The notes: generated by a model not told the origin, from the sequence alone. Shown: positions 1 through 9,427, counted from the stretch's first letter. The stretch: DNA of 64,000 bases from Muscardinus avellanarius (GCA_963383645.1 OY726561.1:136336404-136400403), one strand, 5' to 3'. Program-made: numbers and translations.

Positions 1-125
1 CTCCATATCCTGAGATCTGCGGTCCCCATCCTCACATGGACTAAACCTGAAACTTTAAGAAAATAAGTCTTCTCTCCTCTAAGTCACATGGTCAGTCTTT
101 TAGATTATAGCTTCAAGGATGCTGA
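1..125 (+). mobile_element. 3' end of a MaLR-like LTR (window edge)
   Basis: The run 'ggactaaacctgaaacttt' followed by 'taagtcttctctcctctaag' and 'tagattatagcttcaagg' has the same order as the 3' ends of the LTR-like pieces near 1,010-1,110 and 4,370-4,460: a 'tggac...ctgaa' block, a 'taaatcttcc..cctctaagtt' block, then a 'tggattatagcagtg' block. That pattern matches rodent MaLR (ERVL-MaLR) LTR 3' ends. The 5' part lies outside the window. The family name is inferred from memory. Confidence 0.5.
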
Positions 126-723
126 GCAGAGCACTTCCGGGCCACATATATTTACCAGTCAGCTGATCCTTCCTGGGCCAACCCATGTGTGTGTCCAAGA
201 GAGGAGAGAGTCTCAAACCCTTTGATCCATCCCCCAAGTAACAGACGGGTCTAGTCATAAAGGCCTAGTTTCTGCCCCGGCCACCTATCTCCTTACTCGT
301 GACATGGGGCTGGACTTCCCATCCTTATTATACAAAGTGAGAAAAAAAAAAAAAGCACGTGTATTGGATCAAGAAACATGGGGGCAGGATAGTATGGGGC
401 AAGTCTAAGGAGAGAGAGAGAATGCCCTCAAAAAACCAGGGACTTGGAGAAAGGCTTTCAGCCCCTGGGAAGCCAAGCCCAGCACAGAGCATGAGGCCCA
501 CCTGCTGCCTCTGCCCCGTCTGTCCCCTGAGCGACACAGAGAGAGGCAGTTGGCTGGGCTCACAGTGTGAAGGCTGGGAGTTCCGGGAGGACGGCACCAC
601 CAACATGAGGAATTTAGCTTCTAGCCCATGAACTGGGAGGAGATATGCTCAAATCATCGTACCTCGTCCATCCTCTGAGATGGTCGGTGCTCGGTGGGGA
701 GGATAGACAGTCCTACGGAGGAG
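126..723. other. Unique sequence, no gene seen
   Basis: No repeat family or exon is recognisable here apart from an A run at about 342-354. Two overlapping frames of about 90 codons run through 328-631 on opposite strands. Neither shows a domain, a biased codon pattern or splice-site support. The stretch 631-660 faintly resembles L1 ORF2 but is too short to call. Confidence 0.5.
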
Positions 724-1555
724 GGTGTCCTGGTTGATTCTATGTGTTGACTTGACGAGGTGAAGGGATGGTGTCGTGAAATTGGATTTAGAATGTCGGC
801 ATGCATGTTGGAGGTGGGACTTGGTTGCTGGTCAGGGTCCCTGTGTTTGTGACCTTGGGGACTATATGCTTGTCTTCTTCCCTTACTCTCTCTCTCTCTG
901 GCTCTCTTCTTCTAGCCTTCATGATGTGAAAGCAGATCCCCTCTGATTGTGCTGTTTCCTGCCACCCTGCGCTGAGCTCTGCAGTCTTGACCCAGCCTAA
1001 CATGGACTACAGCCTCTGAACCTTCTAGAACTGTGAGCAAATACATCTTCCTTCTTCTAAGTTGTGGTCGTCAGGTATTCTGGGTCTCCACAGTGACAGA
1101 GCCTCTTGAAACAGATGTAGCTCATTAAACATTATCTTGAGGTGCGTCTGTGAGGGCATTTCTGGAAGAGATTAGCACTGGAAAAAGGGACTATGTAAGG
1201 ATCACCCCAGCTAATATGGGCAGACATCAGCCAACCCACTGAGGGCCAGAGGAAATGTGAATTCAGTCCATCTGCTGAACTGGGACACCCATGCTCTCGT
1301 GCCCTCAGACATCGACACTCTTGGTTCTTAAGCTTTTGAGCTGAGACCAGGACTCATACTATTTATTGACCCTCCTCATTCTGACTTGCACTGGCCTTAC
1401 ATTACCAGATTTCCGCGGTCTCCAGCTTGTGGAAAGCAGATTGTAGGGCTTCTTGGCCTTTATAATTGTGTAAGCCACTCTTACAATAAATGTCTTTTTT
1501 ATGTCAACATGTATCTTTTTGGTTCTGTCTCCTGGAGAATAGTGACTCATTCAAA
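724..1555 (+). mobile_element. ERVL-type (MLT2-like) LTR, split by a second LTR
   Basis: The left part, 'tgattctatgtgttgacttgac', reads like the start of an MLT2-type LTR. The right part resumes near 1,120 with 'aaacattatcttgaggtgcg', then 'tctgtgagggcatttctgg', 'gagattagcactgg', and ends near 1,550 with 'aataaatgtc' and 'ttggttctgtctcctggaga'. These blocks keep the order of the mammalian ERVL LTR consensus as I recall it. The interval from about 770 to 1,115 does not belong and is a separate MaLR-like insertion. The copy is old and diverged. Confidence 0.55.
770..1115 (+). mobile_element. MaLR-like LTR nested in the ERVL-type LTR
   Basis: It contains 'ggtgggacttggttgctgg', 'gaccttggggactatatgc', a TC run, 'agccttcatgatgtgaaagc', 'gagctctgcagtcttgaccc' and 'ctgtgagcaaatacatcttc'. 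The same blocks appear in the same order at 4,195-4,470 and partly at 63,540-63,780, so this is a repeat family. The layout is that of rodent MaLR LTRs. It breaks the surrounding MLT2-like LTR between its head and body. Confidence 0.5.
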
Positions 1556-1754
1556 TTGGTAAAGCAGGTAGCTGGTAGGTAGGAAGATAGGCACTCAGAC
1601 AGTGCTATGAAATCACCAGGCTGTTTACTTTATCTTGCAGGCACAGAGGAAGACTGCATTTCCCACTGTTCCCCACTTTCGGGTAGGGCTATGTGATTAG
1701 TTCTGGACAATAAAATATCACTTCTTGGCCCAGCTCCTTGACCTCCCATGAACT

Positions 1755-1757
<3 letters not shown>

Positions 1758-1799
<42 letters not shown>

Positions 1800-1945
1800 T
1801 ACTGGGGATGAAACCCAGGGGCATTCTACCTCCGAGCTACACCCCCTTGTTTTTTATTCTTTATTTTGAAACAGGGTCTCACTGAGTTGCAAAAAGCCTC
1901 ACTAAGTAGCTGAGGCTGTCCGCGAACCATGATCCTCCTGACTCA
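1758..1945 (-). mobile_element. B1-dID SINE, form A, 5'-truncated, with GT-repeat tail
   Basis: On the plus strand it reads as a (GT)n run at 1,759-1,798, then 'ggtactggggatgaaaccca' (ID arm reversed), then 'tttgaaacagggtctcactg' (B1 arm reversed). The 14-base duplication tcccatgaactctt lies at 1,744-1,757 and 1,946-1,959, directly outside the element. The microsatellite is inside the duplication, so it grew from the SINE's own CA-containing tail. The outer part of the B1 arm is missing. Confidence 0.9.
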
Positions 1946-2052
1946 TCCCATGAACTCTTAAGCTGCCATCCTTCAGATACCTGAAGGCAGAGGACCCAGC
2001 TGAGGACTGCGATGGGCTGACAGAACCACAAGACAGAGCCCCTCCCCTCTCA

Positions 2053-2590
2053 TGTTAGCCAGCTTTTCATCGCTGTCACCAAAACACTCGACATCAACAA
2101 CTTAAGGAAGTCTTGGCTGGGCATGGTGATGCGCACCTGATATCCCATGACTTGGGAGGCTGAGACAGGAAGGCTGCGTGTTCAATGCTAGCCTTGGCAA
2201 CTTAGGCCCTGTCTAAAAAGAAAAGGGAGCGGAGATAGAATGCCCTGGGTTAAATTCCCAGCAGTGTTTTGCGCCTCAGGAGAAGCTGAACATCTGGAGG
2301 GGGAAGCTGCTCCGCTCCTGGCAGTGAGAAGCAGGAGGGTTGGAGGAGGAGATAAGCTCGCAGGACACACCCCCAGGGACCTACTCCCCCTAATGAGGTA
2401 CCACCTCCCGGCTGTTCATTCTTGCAATGGATTGAGCCGTCATCAAGTTCCCAGTGCATGAAGCCACTGCTGAGATCAGAGCCCTCGATTTTGTTGCTTC
2501 CCCAAAGCCCCACCGCTCAGCGCAACTCCACTGGGGACCAAGCCTTTAAGAGACTCTGAGGGCCGTTCCACATCCGAACCCTGGCACTGC
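2053..2590 (-). mobile_element. MaLR-like LTR, minus strand, interrupted by a SINE
   Basis: It starts with 'tgttagccagcttttcatcg' and 'acttaaggaagtcttggc', and resumes after the SINE with 'agctgaacatctggaggggg', 'ggcagtgagaagcagg', 'acacacccccagggacctac' and 'gagactctgagggccgttcc'. This is the reversed order expected for a rodent MaLR LTR, comparable to the copy at 30,466-30,890. The copy is diverged and its ends are approximate. Confidence 0.5.
2112..2272 (+). mobile_element. B1-dID SINE, old form A copy
   Basis: 'ggctgggcatggtgatgcgc' and 'cttgggaggctgagacagga' mark the B1 arm. 'gatagaatgccctgggttaa' marks the ID arm. The middle has lost one of the repeated 'cagcaactt' blocks. It lies inside the minus-strand LTR described at 2,053-2,590. 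Confidence 0.8.
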
Positions 2591-3169
2591 CCGACCAGGA
2601 ATGGCCATTGTGTGTGTGTGGGCATCTTGGGATTGCCTTTGCTGTATGAAGCCACTGAAATTTAAATTTTTTATAGGTGTTAGCCCATCCTGACTGGTAA
2701 ATAAACTATTCATGGACGAGGCGGGATATTGCTGAAATAAATCCTAAAATAGATGGCTTGGCTTCATAGGAGGTTGTTAGTGTTGGAGCCAGGGAAGTAG
2801 AGATCTGAGACTTTAGAGGAAAAGCTTGGGTCAAATGCTTGCTTTTGAAGGGGAGAGAAAGAACCTGTGCCTCTATATCCTCTAGACCCGGGGAGAGAAG
2901 AGAGAGCAGGGTCCTGAGCGGGCGTGGCGATGATGGCTGCATTGCCTGAATGATGTATGTTCAGAAAAGAATCAGCCGGTGTCGACATAAAATACAGATG
3001 TTCTTCATTGTGGGGGGTCTTGAAAGGATGCAAAAGTCAATATTTTGAAGCCCCAACTAGGAAAATATAAGATTTTCCAATCAAGGATCAGTGTTGACCA
3101 GCCAAAGATCAGTAACACTTATCAGAATCCATCTTTTCTGTTCAAGTTGGATAGGTCAATCTAGTTACC

Positions 3170-3171
<2 letters not shown>
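2591..3171. other. Unique sequence, no gene seen
   Basis: I recognise no repeat family and no exon. An 89-codon and a 78-codon frame overlap on the minus strand around 2,706-3,033, with no recognisable domain. Base composition is ordinary. Confidence 0.4.

Positions 3172-3223
<52 letters not shown>
3172..3223. repeat. (AC)n microsatellite
   Basis: About 26 uninterrupted AC units. Unlike many dinucleotide runs in this window, no SINE arm is attached on either side, so it appears to be a stand-alone microsatellite. Confidence 0.95.
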
Positions 3224-3227
<4 letters not shown>

Positions 3228-3929
3228 CAAGCAAACTTTGAGATTTGAGAACTATGACCAGAAAGAACTTTAGTTATGATTAATACCCGGAACTGAAAGC
3301 AAATAGATTAGCAAGCCAGTGAGTGTTTGAAGGAGTTTTATTTTGTAAGCTACCACATGCCTGGACAAAAAAAAAAAAAAGAAAAGAAAAAGAAAATGGA
3401 TTTGTTGAAGACAAAACAGTCGTCAGAGTGACGGTGGCGGTGCATTGGGAAGCGAGGCTGGGCTACACATTCCCCCCGGCACAGAACGTCTTGGGAGCCT
3501 CTCTTATCTGTCAGCTGCCAAGGTGTTTGCAGAGAGTTCCAAGAAAACAGGCAACTCGCGAGGGACTGAACATGTTGACTCCCTACAGTCTTTGACTCAT
3601 AAAACCTTAGGATGTTCATCTCCACTAGGATGACTAATCGAGATTTCAAACTGACAATACCAAAGGGCAAACATTCCGGACTTCCAACCCCAGCCAAGAT
3701 GAATTGATGGGCCGGATTTACTTTCACCCCCAAACAAACAAACAAACAAAACTATACAAATCTATAAAACTGTGGCTTTTAGGACGCTGAACATTAGGCC
3801 GTATAAGAGCTGTGCTCCCTAAAATATGGAAAGCAAATGAGGTGAGCTTCCTTTTTATCCCAGCTTAATGTCTGGAAGGGAACTTAAAAATCTCCTGTTT
3901 GAAGCATCTAGATCAAGGTCAAGGAGGCT
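3224..3929. other. Unique sequence, no gene seen
   Basis: It includes an A-rich run at 3,368-3,398 and a CAAA run at 3,733-3,750. A 131-codon minus-strand frame (3,350-3,745) is open across the interval but owes part of its length to the A-rich run, which reads as poly-Phe/Lys. I see no domain or splice signals. Confidence 0.4.
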
Positions 3930-4152
3930 TGAGTTTGCAGGGGAAATCATTATAGCAAGACCCTCAGCAACTTAGCAAGACCCTGTTTCAAAATTAAAAA
4001 AAAATAAGCTGAGTGCAGTGGTCCATGCCTGTAATACCAGTACTTAAGAGGCTGAGACAGGAGGATCGCAGGTTCGAGGACAGACTCAGCAACACAGTGA
4101 GATTCTCAGGAACCTAGCAAGACCCTGTCTCCAAAAATACATACATACATAA
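3930..4152 (+). mobile_element. Two adjoining B1-arm SINE fragments
   Basis: First comes a B1-arm tail with 'cagcaacttagcaagaccct' and an A run at 3,990-4,003. It is followed by a second B1 arm ('tgcagtggtccatgcctgta', 'gaggctgagacaggaggatc'), ending in ACAT units at 4,137-4,152. Neither carries a clear ID arm. They are diverged and probably old. Confidence 0.75.
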
Positions 4153-4194
4153 TGGGTTTCCTGGGTGGTAACCTAGGCGGGTGGGCTGTGGCTG

Positions 4195-4470
4195 GGGAAG
4201 GTGGGTCCCTGGGGGTGTGGTCTAGGGGACTGTGTTTTTGTCTTCGCGTTTCTTTGCTTGTTAGCGCTCAGCTTCTGGCCTCCATGATGTGAGCACAGAG
4301 CCTTGCTCCCTTCCTTCCTCTGCCTCCCGTCCCCACGCCCTGAGCTCTGCAGACCCAGCCTCACCTGGACTGGACCCTGAAATCTCCCAAAACTGAGAGC
4401 AACTAAATCTTCCTTCCTCTAAGTTGTGTGGGTGGTTGTTTTGGATTCTAGCAGTGGGGATGTCGTCTGG
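4195..4470 (+). mobile_element. MaLR-like LTR fragment
   Basis: It shares ordered blocks with 770-1,115: 'ggtgggtccctgggggtgtg', 'ggggactgtgttttt', 'ggcctccatgatgtgagc', 'gagctctgcagacccagcct', 'aactaaatcttccttcctct' and 'ttttggattctagcagtgg'. Together with 1-125 and 63,540-63,780 this shows a dispersed LTR family. No internal retroviral sequence is attached, so it is probably a solo LTR. Confidence 0.55.
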
Positions 4471-4892
4471 GCCAGTGGTTCTGTAGATAGGGAAGTGGGT
4501 GGGATTCTAGGTGGCAGGGTAGGAGGTGGGTAGCCAGTGGGTGGGTGATGAGTATGTCAGCAGCTGAGCCGGTGCCCTTATCTCTGGGTTTCATGTCCTC
4601 TCAGAGCTCCGCACCCTGGGTTTTGGTCTCTCATACCTTGTCCAACTAATCTTCAGGCCCTTGATGGCTTTGTTCGAGCTTAGTTTTTCCCTAAGGAAGA
4701 TCCATAAAGAGCTGTGTCAGGATGGCTGGATACATTTTAGGCACGTGGAAAGGGAGGGGTGGTGTTTGAAGAAGAGAGCAAATAGGAAAAGACACAGAGG
4801 CTCCCAAAAGAGTCAGTTCAGAGGCATCTGGGACACAAATCAGGACAGAGGAAAGGTGTAGGATCTGAGAGCTGCAGAAGCAGAAAGCAGAA
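4471..4892. other. Unique sequence, no gene seen
   Basis: It has G-rich imperfect repeats of 'gtgggtggg' type at 4,490-4,545. Overlapping frames on both strands (66 and 89 codons) have no recognisable features. Confidence 0.4.
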
Positions 4893-5115
4893 TAACCAGG
4901 CAGGTGCAGTGGTGCATGCTTGACATCCCAGTACTTGGGAGCCCGAGTCAGGAGGATCACAGGTTCAAGACCAGCCTCAGCAACTTAGCAAGACCTTGGT
5001 TCAAAATTAAAAAAAAAAAAAAAGGGCTGGGAGGGAGTGTAGATCAGAGGTAGAATGCCCCTGGGGTCAATACCCAGTACCAAACAATAATAACAATACA
5101 ATAATATTAATAAGT
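4893..5115 (+). mobile_element. B1-dID SINE, form A
   Basis: The B1 arm ('gtgcagtggtgcatgcttga', 'cagcctcagcaacttagcaa') is followed by an A run, then the ID arm ('gtagatcagaggtagaatgc'), and a tail of AATAAC units. Confidence 0.85.
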
Positions 5116-5154
5116 TGAATAACCAGGCTCAGTACAATTACTGCAACAAGTGTT

Positions 5155-5310
5155 GACTTATGAAATGCATACCGTGTCCCAGGAGCTAGGCTGGAGGGCT
5201 GGCATATTTTGTAGCAACCTTCTTCAGTCAGTATTGTCCCCATATTACAAGAGTGTAAGAGAGGTCAGCTGATGTGGCTAGCCACTCACAGGGCAGCTGT
5301 TTGCACGTTC
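5155..5310 (+). mobile_element. MIR element remnant
   Basis: The blocks 'accgtgtcccaggagctagg', 'ttgtccccatattacaagag' and 'gtcagctgatgtggctagcc' keep the order of the MIR core: size-of-pool phrase, 'cccattttacagatgagg', 'aggtcacacagctag'. This is an ancient tRNA-derived SINE shared by mammals. It is diverged. Confidence 0.5.
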
Positions 5311-5377
5311 TCTGTGACTTTTGTCTACCTAAAACTGGTTCCATCATTCACCCATGACTCTTTTTTACAAAGGCCTT

Positions 5378-5572
5378 TCAGCTGGGCTTGGTGCTCACCC
5401 TTGTCATCTCAGCATTCAGGAGGCTGAGGCAGGAGGATCACAGTTTGAGGCCCTTTGCAACTCAGACCCTGTTTCAAAAGAAAGAATAAAAAATAGGGCT
5501 GGAGGTATATATGGCTAAGAGGTAGAATGCCCCTGGGTTCCATCCCCAGTACCGTTAAAAAAAAAAAAAAGA
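5378..5572 (+). mobile_element. B1-dID SINE, form A
   Basis: 'agctgggcttggtgctcacc', 'gaggctgaggcaggaggatc' and 'ccctgtttcaaaagaaagaa' mark the B1 arm. 'gaggtagaatgcccctgggt' marks the ID arm. It ends in a 14-A tail at about 5,557-5,570. Confidence 0.88.
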
Positions 5573-5939
5573 CTTTTTAAAATAAAATTTTATGTATTCC
5601 TATGGTAAATGGAAAACCTGACAGCAATCGCAAGAATTCATAACATTTAGAAGAACAAGCGTGTGTCCTGTGCTCCCCAGGAGGACCTCCCGTATGTATC
5701 ACACTTGGAAACTCAGGCTCCTGCCGGCTCAGTGCTCCTGGGACTCTGGCCCCGGCTGGGAGCGCACCTCAAGGTTGCTATCCCTTGTCCACAGTTACCC
5801 CTGGACCCGCAAGTCATCCTTGTGGTTTTACAGAAGATAGAGGTCTGGCGCTGCTGGGATGGCGGAAATCTAAAGAGGAAGTACCGCGTGTTATCAGTTC
5901 CATCTTCAGAATCTCAGACCTTCCCAAGAAAGGTGGCAG

Positions 5940-6350
5940 TGGAGATTGCATCAGGAGCCTGCGAGCCCTGCCTCCTCCGCCCCGCAGGCGCCCGGGCAGG
6001 CGTCCGGTCTGTCCACTGGGCAGCCACAGAGACAGCACGCCCTCATGGCTGCAGGAGGCGGGCTGCAGTCTCTGCCTTCCTCCAGGAGAGAGGTGAGGAC
6101 GAGCAGGGCTGGGGTGCAGCAGCCTGGGGCTGGGAGCGCTCCTTAGGGCCATCCGCAGCAGCCGGGGGCAGGCCAGAGCTGCGGGGGCTTCTCTGCGGCC
6201 AGTGCTCGGAGCCCGGGAGCGCTCAGGCCTGGCGCGTTCCCCTCGGCCTCGCAGGGGCTGCCGGCATCTCTCTGCGTAGAAAGATGGCGAGGAGGAGAGC
6301 TGGCAGCGCCGGAGTGGCGCGGGGCCTTCCGCGCTTTGCGTCTCTGTGGG
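5940..6350 (+). promoter_or_regulatory. CpG-rich block with a YY1-like motif, candidate promoter
   Basis: I count about 32 CpG dinucleotides across 5,941-6,360 in GC-rich sequence, against very few in flanking DNA. This is island-like. At 6,280-6,290 there is 'aaagatggcgagg', close to the YY1 element often found just downstream of CpG-island start sites. Its ATG sits in a good Kozak context and opens a 40-codon frame that ends at 6,406. A GT donor-like 'gagag|gtgagg' occurs at 6,090-6,097. No TATA box is evident. Whether it is transcribed is unknown. It could equally be GC-rich unique DNA that happens to retain CpGs. Confidence 0.3.
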
Positions 6351-6410
6351 ATGTCTCTTTCCATCACCTGCAGCTCCTTATCCTCTCTATGTATCAGAAC
6401 AATTAGTGTA

Positions 6411-6650
6411 AGGCAGGCACGTCTGTAATCCTGGTACTTGGGAGTCCGAGACAGGAGGATCGCAGGTTCGAGGTCAGCCTCAGCAACTTAGTGAGGCCCT
6501 CAGCAATTTAGTGAACCCCTGTTTCAAAATTGAAAAAGAACATAAAGAGGGTTGGGGGTGTAGCTCAGCGGTAGACGTCTCCTGGGTTCAATCCCTAGTG
6601 CCCCAAATAATAAATACACAAATAAGTACAAAGGAAGCAAAGAAACAAAC
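6411..6650 (+). mobile_element. B1-dID SINE, form A, complete
   Basis: The B1 arm begins at 'aaggcaggcacgtctgtaat' and carries two 'cagcaa.ttagtga' blocks. The ID arm 'gtgtagctcagcggtagacg' is followed by a tail of AAATA/ACAAA units. Confidence 0.88.
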
Positions 6651-6779
6651 AAAAACAACCTATTGTATGCCAAGCATGGGGCTCTGCCCAGCCACACGGA
6701 ATTTCTGCCACTAGTTTGTGCTCATTAACTCTAGTTCTCCCTCACAATCTCTCTCAATTATCAAACTCAACTGTATCCA

Positions 6780-6975
6780 GCCGGGCGTGGTGGGCACGCT
6801 TGTCATCCCCGCGCTTGGGAGGCGGAGACAGGAGGATCGCACTGGTTCGGAGCCAGCCTTGCTGGCTTAAGAGACCCTGTTTCCAAATAAAAATATAAAA
6901 ATAGGTCTGGGAGTATAGCCCGGACATAGAAGGGCTTCCAGGAACCCCAGTACCACCAAAAAAAAAAAAAAAAAT
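6780..6975 (+). mobile_element. B1-dID SINE, form B, young, with 14-base target duplication
   Basis: It begins 'gccgggcgtggtgggcacgc', carries the form B hairpin 'agccagccttgctggctt', and its ID arm ends 'gggcttccaggaaccccagt' before an A tail. The 14-base duplication tcaactgtatccag is at 6,767-6,780 and 6,976-6,989 with no mismatch, which points to a recent insertion. Confidence 0.95.
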
Positions 6976-7056
6976 CAACTGTATCCAGGCATTTTTAATG
7001 TATTACACACACACACACAAAAATGCACTCCTTTTAGGTGTATAGTTTTATGGAGT

Positions 7057-7290
7057 ATTTATTTATGTACCTATTTATTTATTTATTTTTGTAGTATTGG
7101 AGATAGAACCCAGGGGCATCCTACCTCTGAGCTACAACCCTAGCCTTCTTTTATTCTTTAGTTTGAAACAGTCTCACTAAGTCGCAGAGGGCCTCACTAA
7201 GTGGCTGGGGCTCAGCAACTTGCAATCCTCCCGTCTCAGCCTCCCGAGCATTATAAGCGTGATTATAGTCAAGCCCTACCGCGCCTGCCT
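7057..7290 (-). mobile_element. B1-dID SINE, form A, inside the old L1
   Basis: The reversed ID arm 'tagaacccaggggcatccta' and reversed B1 arm 'gtttgaaacagtctcactaa' are followed by a degraded B1 head 'gcctcccgagcattataagc'. The tail appears as ATTT units at 7,057-7,088. An approximate duplication 'tttatgga' flanks it. Confidence 0.85.
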
Positions 7291-8214
7291 TTATGGACGT
7301 TCTAAAAATGTACACATCTGGTCACCACAGCCCACATCAACATCAGGTATGACCCCCAGATGGTCCCCGGGTTCCCACGTGGTCTGTCTCTTCTCAGCCC
7401 CGGCCGTTGCTCTGATCGCTCTGGCCGTATCCATTTGTCTAGGATTCCACAGAAATGAAGACCGAGGGTATGCGTCCTGCTGTGCGTGCCTTCTGTGCTC
7501 CGCGGGCTGCTACAGGAAACTGCTCGCTGGTTGTGTCTGATTGCTGGGTAATATTCCATGGTGGGCGCACACTACATTTTGTTTAAACATTTGTCTACTG
7601 ACCGGTATATCTGGGTGGTTTCTAGTTTGAGGGCTTTCACACATAAAATTGTTACAGATATTTGCATGCAAAGCTTTTGGTGGAAGTATGTTTTAATTTC
7701 TTTCAAAGTCTAGGAGCGGAATGGCTGAGTCGTGTGGCCAATATGTGTTTACATTTATAAGAACATTCTAGCCTGTTGTGCCATTTGACAGTTCCATGAT
7801 GTGCGCGCCATATGCCAGAGTCCAGTGACTCCACATTCTCGCCGACCTCTGGTGTTACCAGGTTTTAGATTTTAACTCTTCCACTGGATGTGCGCCGGTA
7901 TTCACTGGGGTTTTATTAATATTTTCTTGATTACTGATGATGTTGAGCCCCTCTCATGTTAATCACCTTTACAGTCTTTCATAAAGTATCTGTTTAAATC
8001 TTGTCCCCATTTTAAAAAATTGTATGGTTTATCATATTATTGGATTATTAGACTTTTGTGTGTCTTGAGTACAAAGGCTTTGCCTATTTTATGTTTAAAA
8101 ATGACAAATATTTTATATCTTATATTGATCATAGATAAATGTTCTGAGTATTTTCTCCTGGTTTGTGGCTTCTCTTTTTATTTTCTCAACAGCGTCTTCC
8201 GGAGAGACATTTCT

Positions 8215-8285
8215 TTTTTTTTTTAACAATTTTTTTATTGAACATAAATAGTATACATTTAAACTGTATTCGGTGCCCTCCCGGA
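8215..8285 (-). mobile_element. Very short 5'-truncated L1 3' tail
   Basis: A T run followed by 'ttattgaacataaatagtat', 'acatttaaactgtattcgg' and 'tgccctc' matches the last bases of the L1 3' UTR seen at 13,030-13,110 and, in plus orientation, at 11,985-12,030. The target repeats are 'agacatttct' (8,205-8,214) and 'agacgtttct' (8,286-8,295). Only about 65 bases were copied. Confidence 0.75.
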
Positions 8286-8612
8286 AGACGTTTCTAATTT
8301 TGATGAAGTCTAAGTGATCACTTTTTTTATTTTTATGGTCCATACTTTTTGTGTCCCAAGGAATCTTTGTTGTCCCAAGTTCACAAAGATTTATCCCTCT
8401 ATTTTTCTTCCAGAAGCTTTATAGTTTTGTCTATCTTTATGTCTGTATTCCATTTCCAGTTAGCTTTTGTGTATGGCAAGAATTGAGGTCTGTTTTATTT
8501 TTCTTGGTAGATATTCATTTGTTCCTGCATTATTTGAAGAAAAGATGAGGTCCGTTTCCCCAGGGAGTTATCTGCATCGTTGCGGAGAATCACTTTGTCA
8601 CGAGGGGCACGT

Positions 8613-9124
8613 TGATTCCCTGAAGGGTCCGGGGCCGTTCCCGGTGCGAGAGAGGAGAGCACAGCTCAGGGCCGGCGGCGCCTTGGCCGACCTCACAGAA
8701 AACAGGTGCAGCCCAGCCAGTCAGAGACAGAGGGGTTTATTTAGGACAGTGAGCATACACGTTCAAGAGAGAATGTGGCCATTTCCAGAGCTCGGCGAGG
8801 GGTGGACACCGGGAAGGTATGTGAAGATAGCATCAGTCAGGTGATCGCAGGGCGGTTAGTGGTGGCCTGGCCATCTACCTGGTCCTGAGGCTGATCCTGG
8901 CCTCCATCATCTGATCAACAGATAAGCTGGACCGTCCCTAAATTATAGGTTTCAAGATATTGTATCTGTCTTATTAACAATGCACAGGGTAATGATAGCT
9001 TTTTAAGTTACCTTTAAGATTTACAGATTTCCCTGGAATTTGGGAAAGTCAGATCTGAAAAAAAAAGGGATCTGTCCTGGCAAGTGAAGGTCTGAGAATT
9101 TTAGCCTTTTACATTCGAGTTCTA
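8613..9124 (-). mobile_element. Candidate 3' LTR of a minus-strand endogenous retrovirus
   Basis: This 0.5-kb block aligns in order with 17,829-18,404 ('gaagggt..gg.g.agttccc', 'cagagacag.....tttattta', 'gg.aaggt.tgtgaagat', 'attataggttt..aagata', 'gcacacagggtaat.atagct'), at roughly 75% identity by eye. On the minus strand a poly(A) signal lies at 8,736-8,741, about 125 bases before the LTR end, at the same relative place as in the other copy. A polypurine tract lies just upstream (9,428-9,458, pyrimidines on plus). It is decayed and non-functional. Confidence 0.6.
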
Positions 9125-9416
9125 ATTTCTTTCTCTCTTTCTTTCTTCCTTCCTTCCTTCCTTTCCTTTCTTTCTCTCTTCCTCTCTTTCTTTCTTTTCT
9201 AGGGATGGAACCCAGGGGCATTCTACCTCCGAACTATACCCCCCAGCCCTATTTTTTTAAATCATTGCCTTATTTTGAAACAGGGTCTCACTAAGTTGCA
9301 AAGGGCCTCTGTAAGTAGTCCAAGCACTAAGTAGTCCAAGGCTGTCTTGGAACCGAAATCCTCCTGTCTCAGCCTCTCAAATGCTGGGATTACAAGCGTG
9401 CGCCACCACGCCTGGC
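9125..9416 (-). mobile_element. B1-dID SINE, form A, with TTTC/TTCC-rich tail
   Basis: The tail is a (TTTC)(TTCC) tract at 9,125-9,200, then the reversed ID arm 'gatggaacccaggggcattc' and B1 arm 'tgaaacagggtctcactaag'. An imperfect internal duplication 'agtagtccaagcactaagta' is seen at 9,312-9,340. The target duplication ttcgagttcta is at 9,114-9,124 and 9,417-9,427, so this SINE landed exactly at the outer edge of the LTR. Confidence 0.93.
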
Positions 9417-9427
9417 TTCGAGTTCTA

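Larger units (their letters stand above)
6990..8605 (-). mobile_element. Old L1 3' region, antisense, left part (continues at 18,405)
   Basis: This is antisense L1M-type sequence running from the 3' UTR inward. Landmarks are 'gggtaatattccatggtggg', 'ggagcggaatggctgagtcg', 'tccacattctcgccgacctc', 'gatgatgttgagcccctctc' and 'gaagtctaagtgatcac'. It is interrupted by a SINE (7,057-7,290) and a short L1 tail (8,215-8,285). Near 8,560-8,605 it matches the L1 position just before the piece that starts at about 18,405, so the two are halves of one element. Confidence 0.7.

Noticed and set aside
5663..6406. 247-codon plus frame across the CpG-rich block
   Set aside because: Openness is explained by high GC. 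A minus-strand frame of 112 codons overlaps it, and nothing matches a known protein. Only the CpG and motif content was kept.
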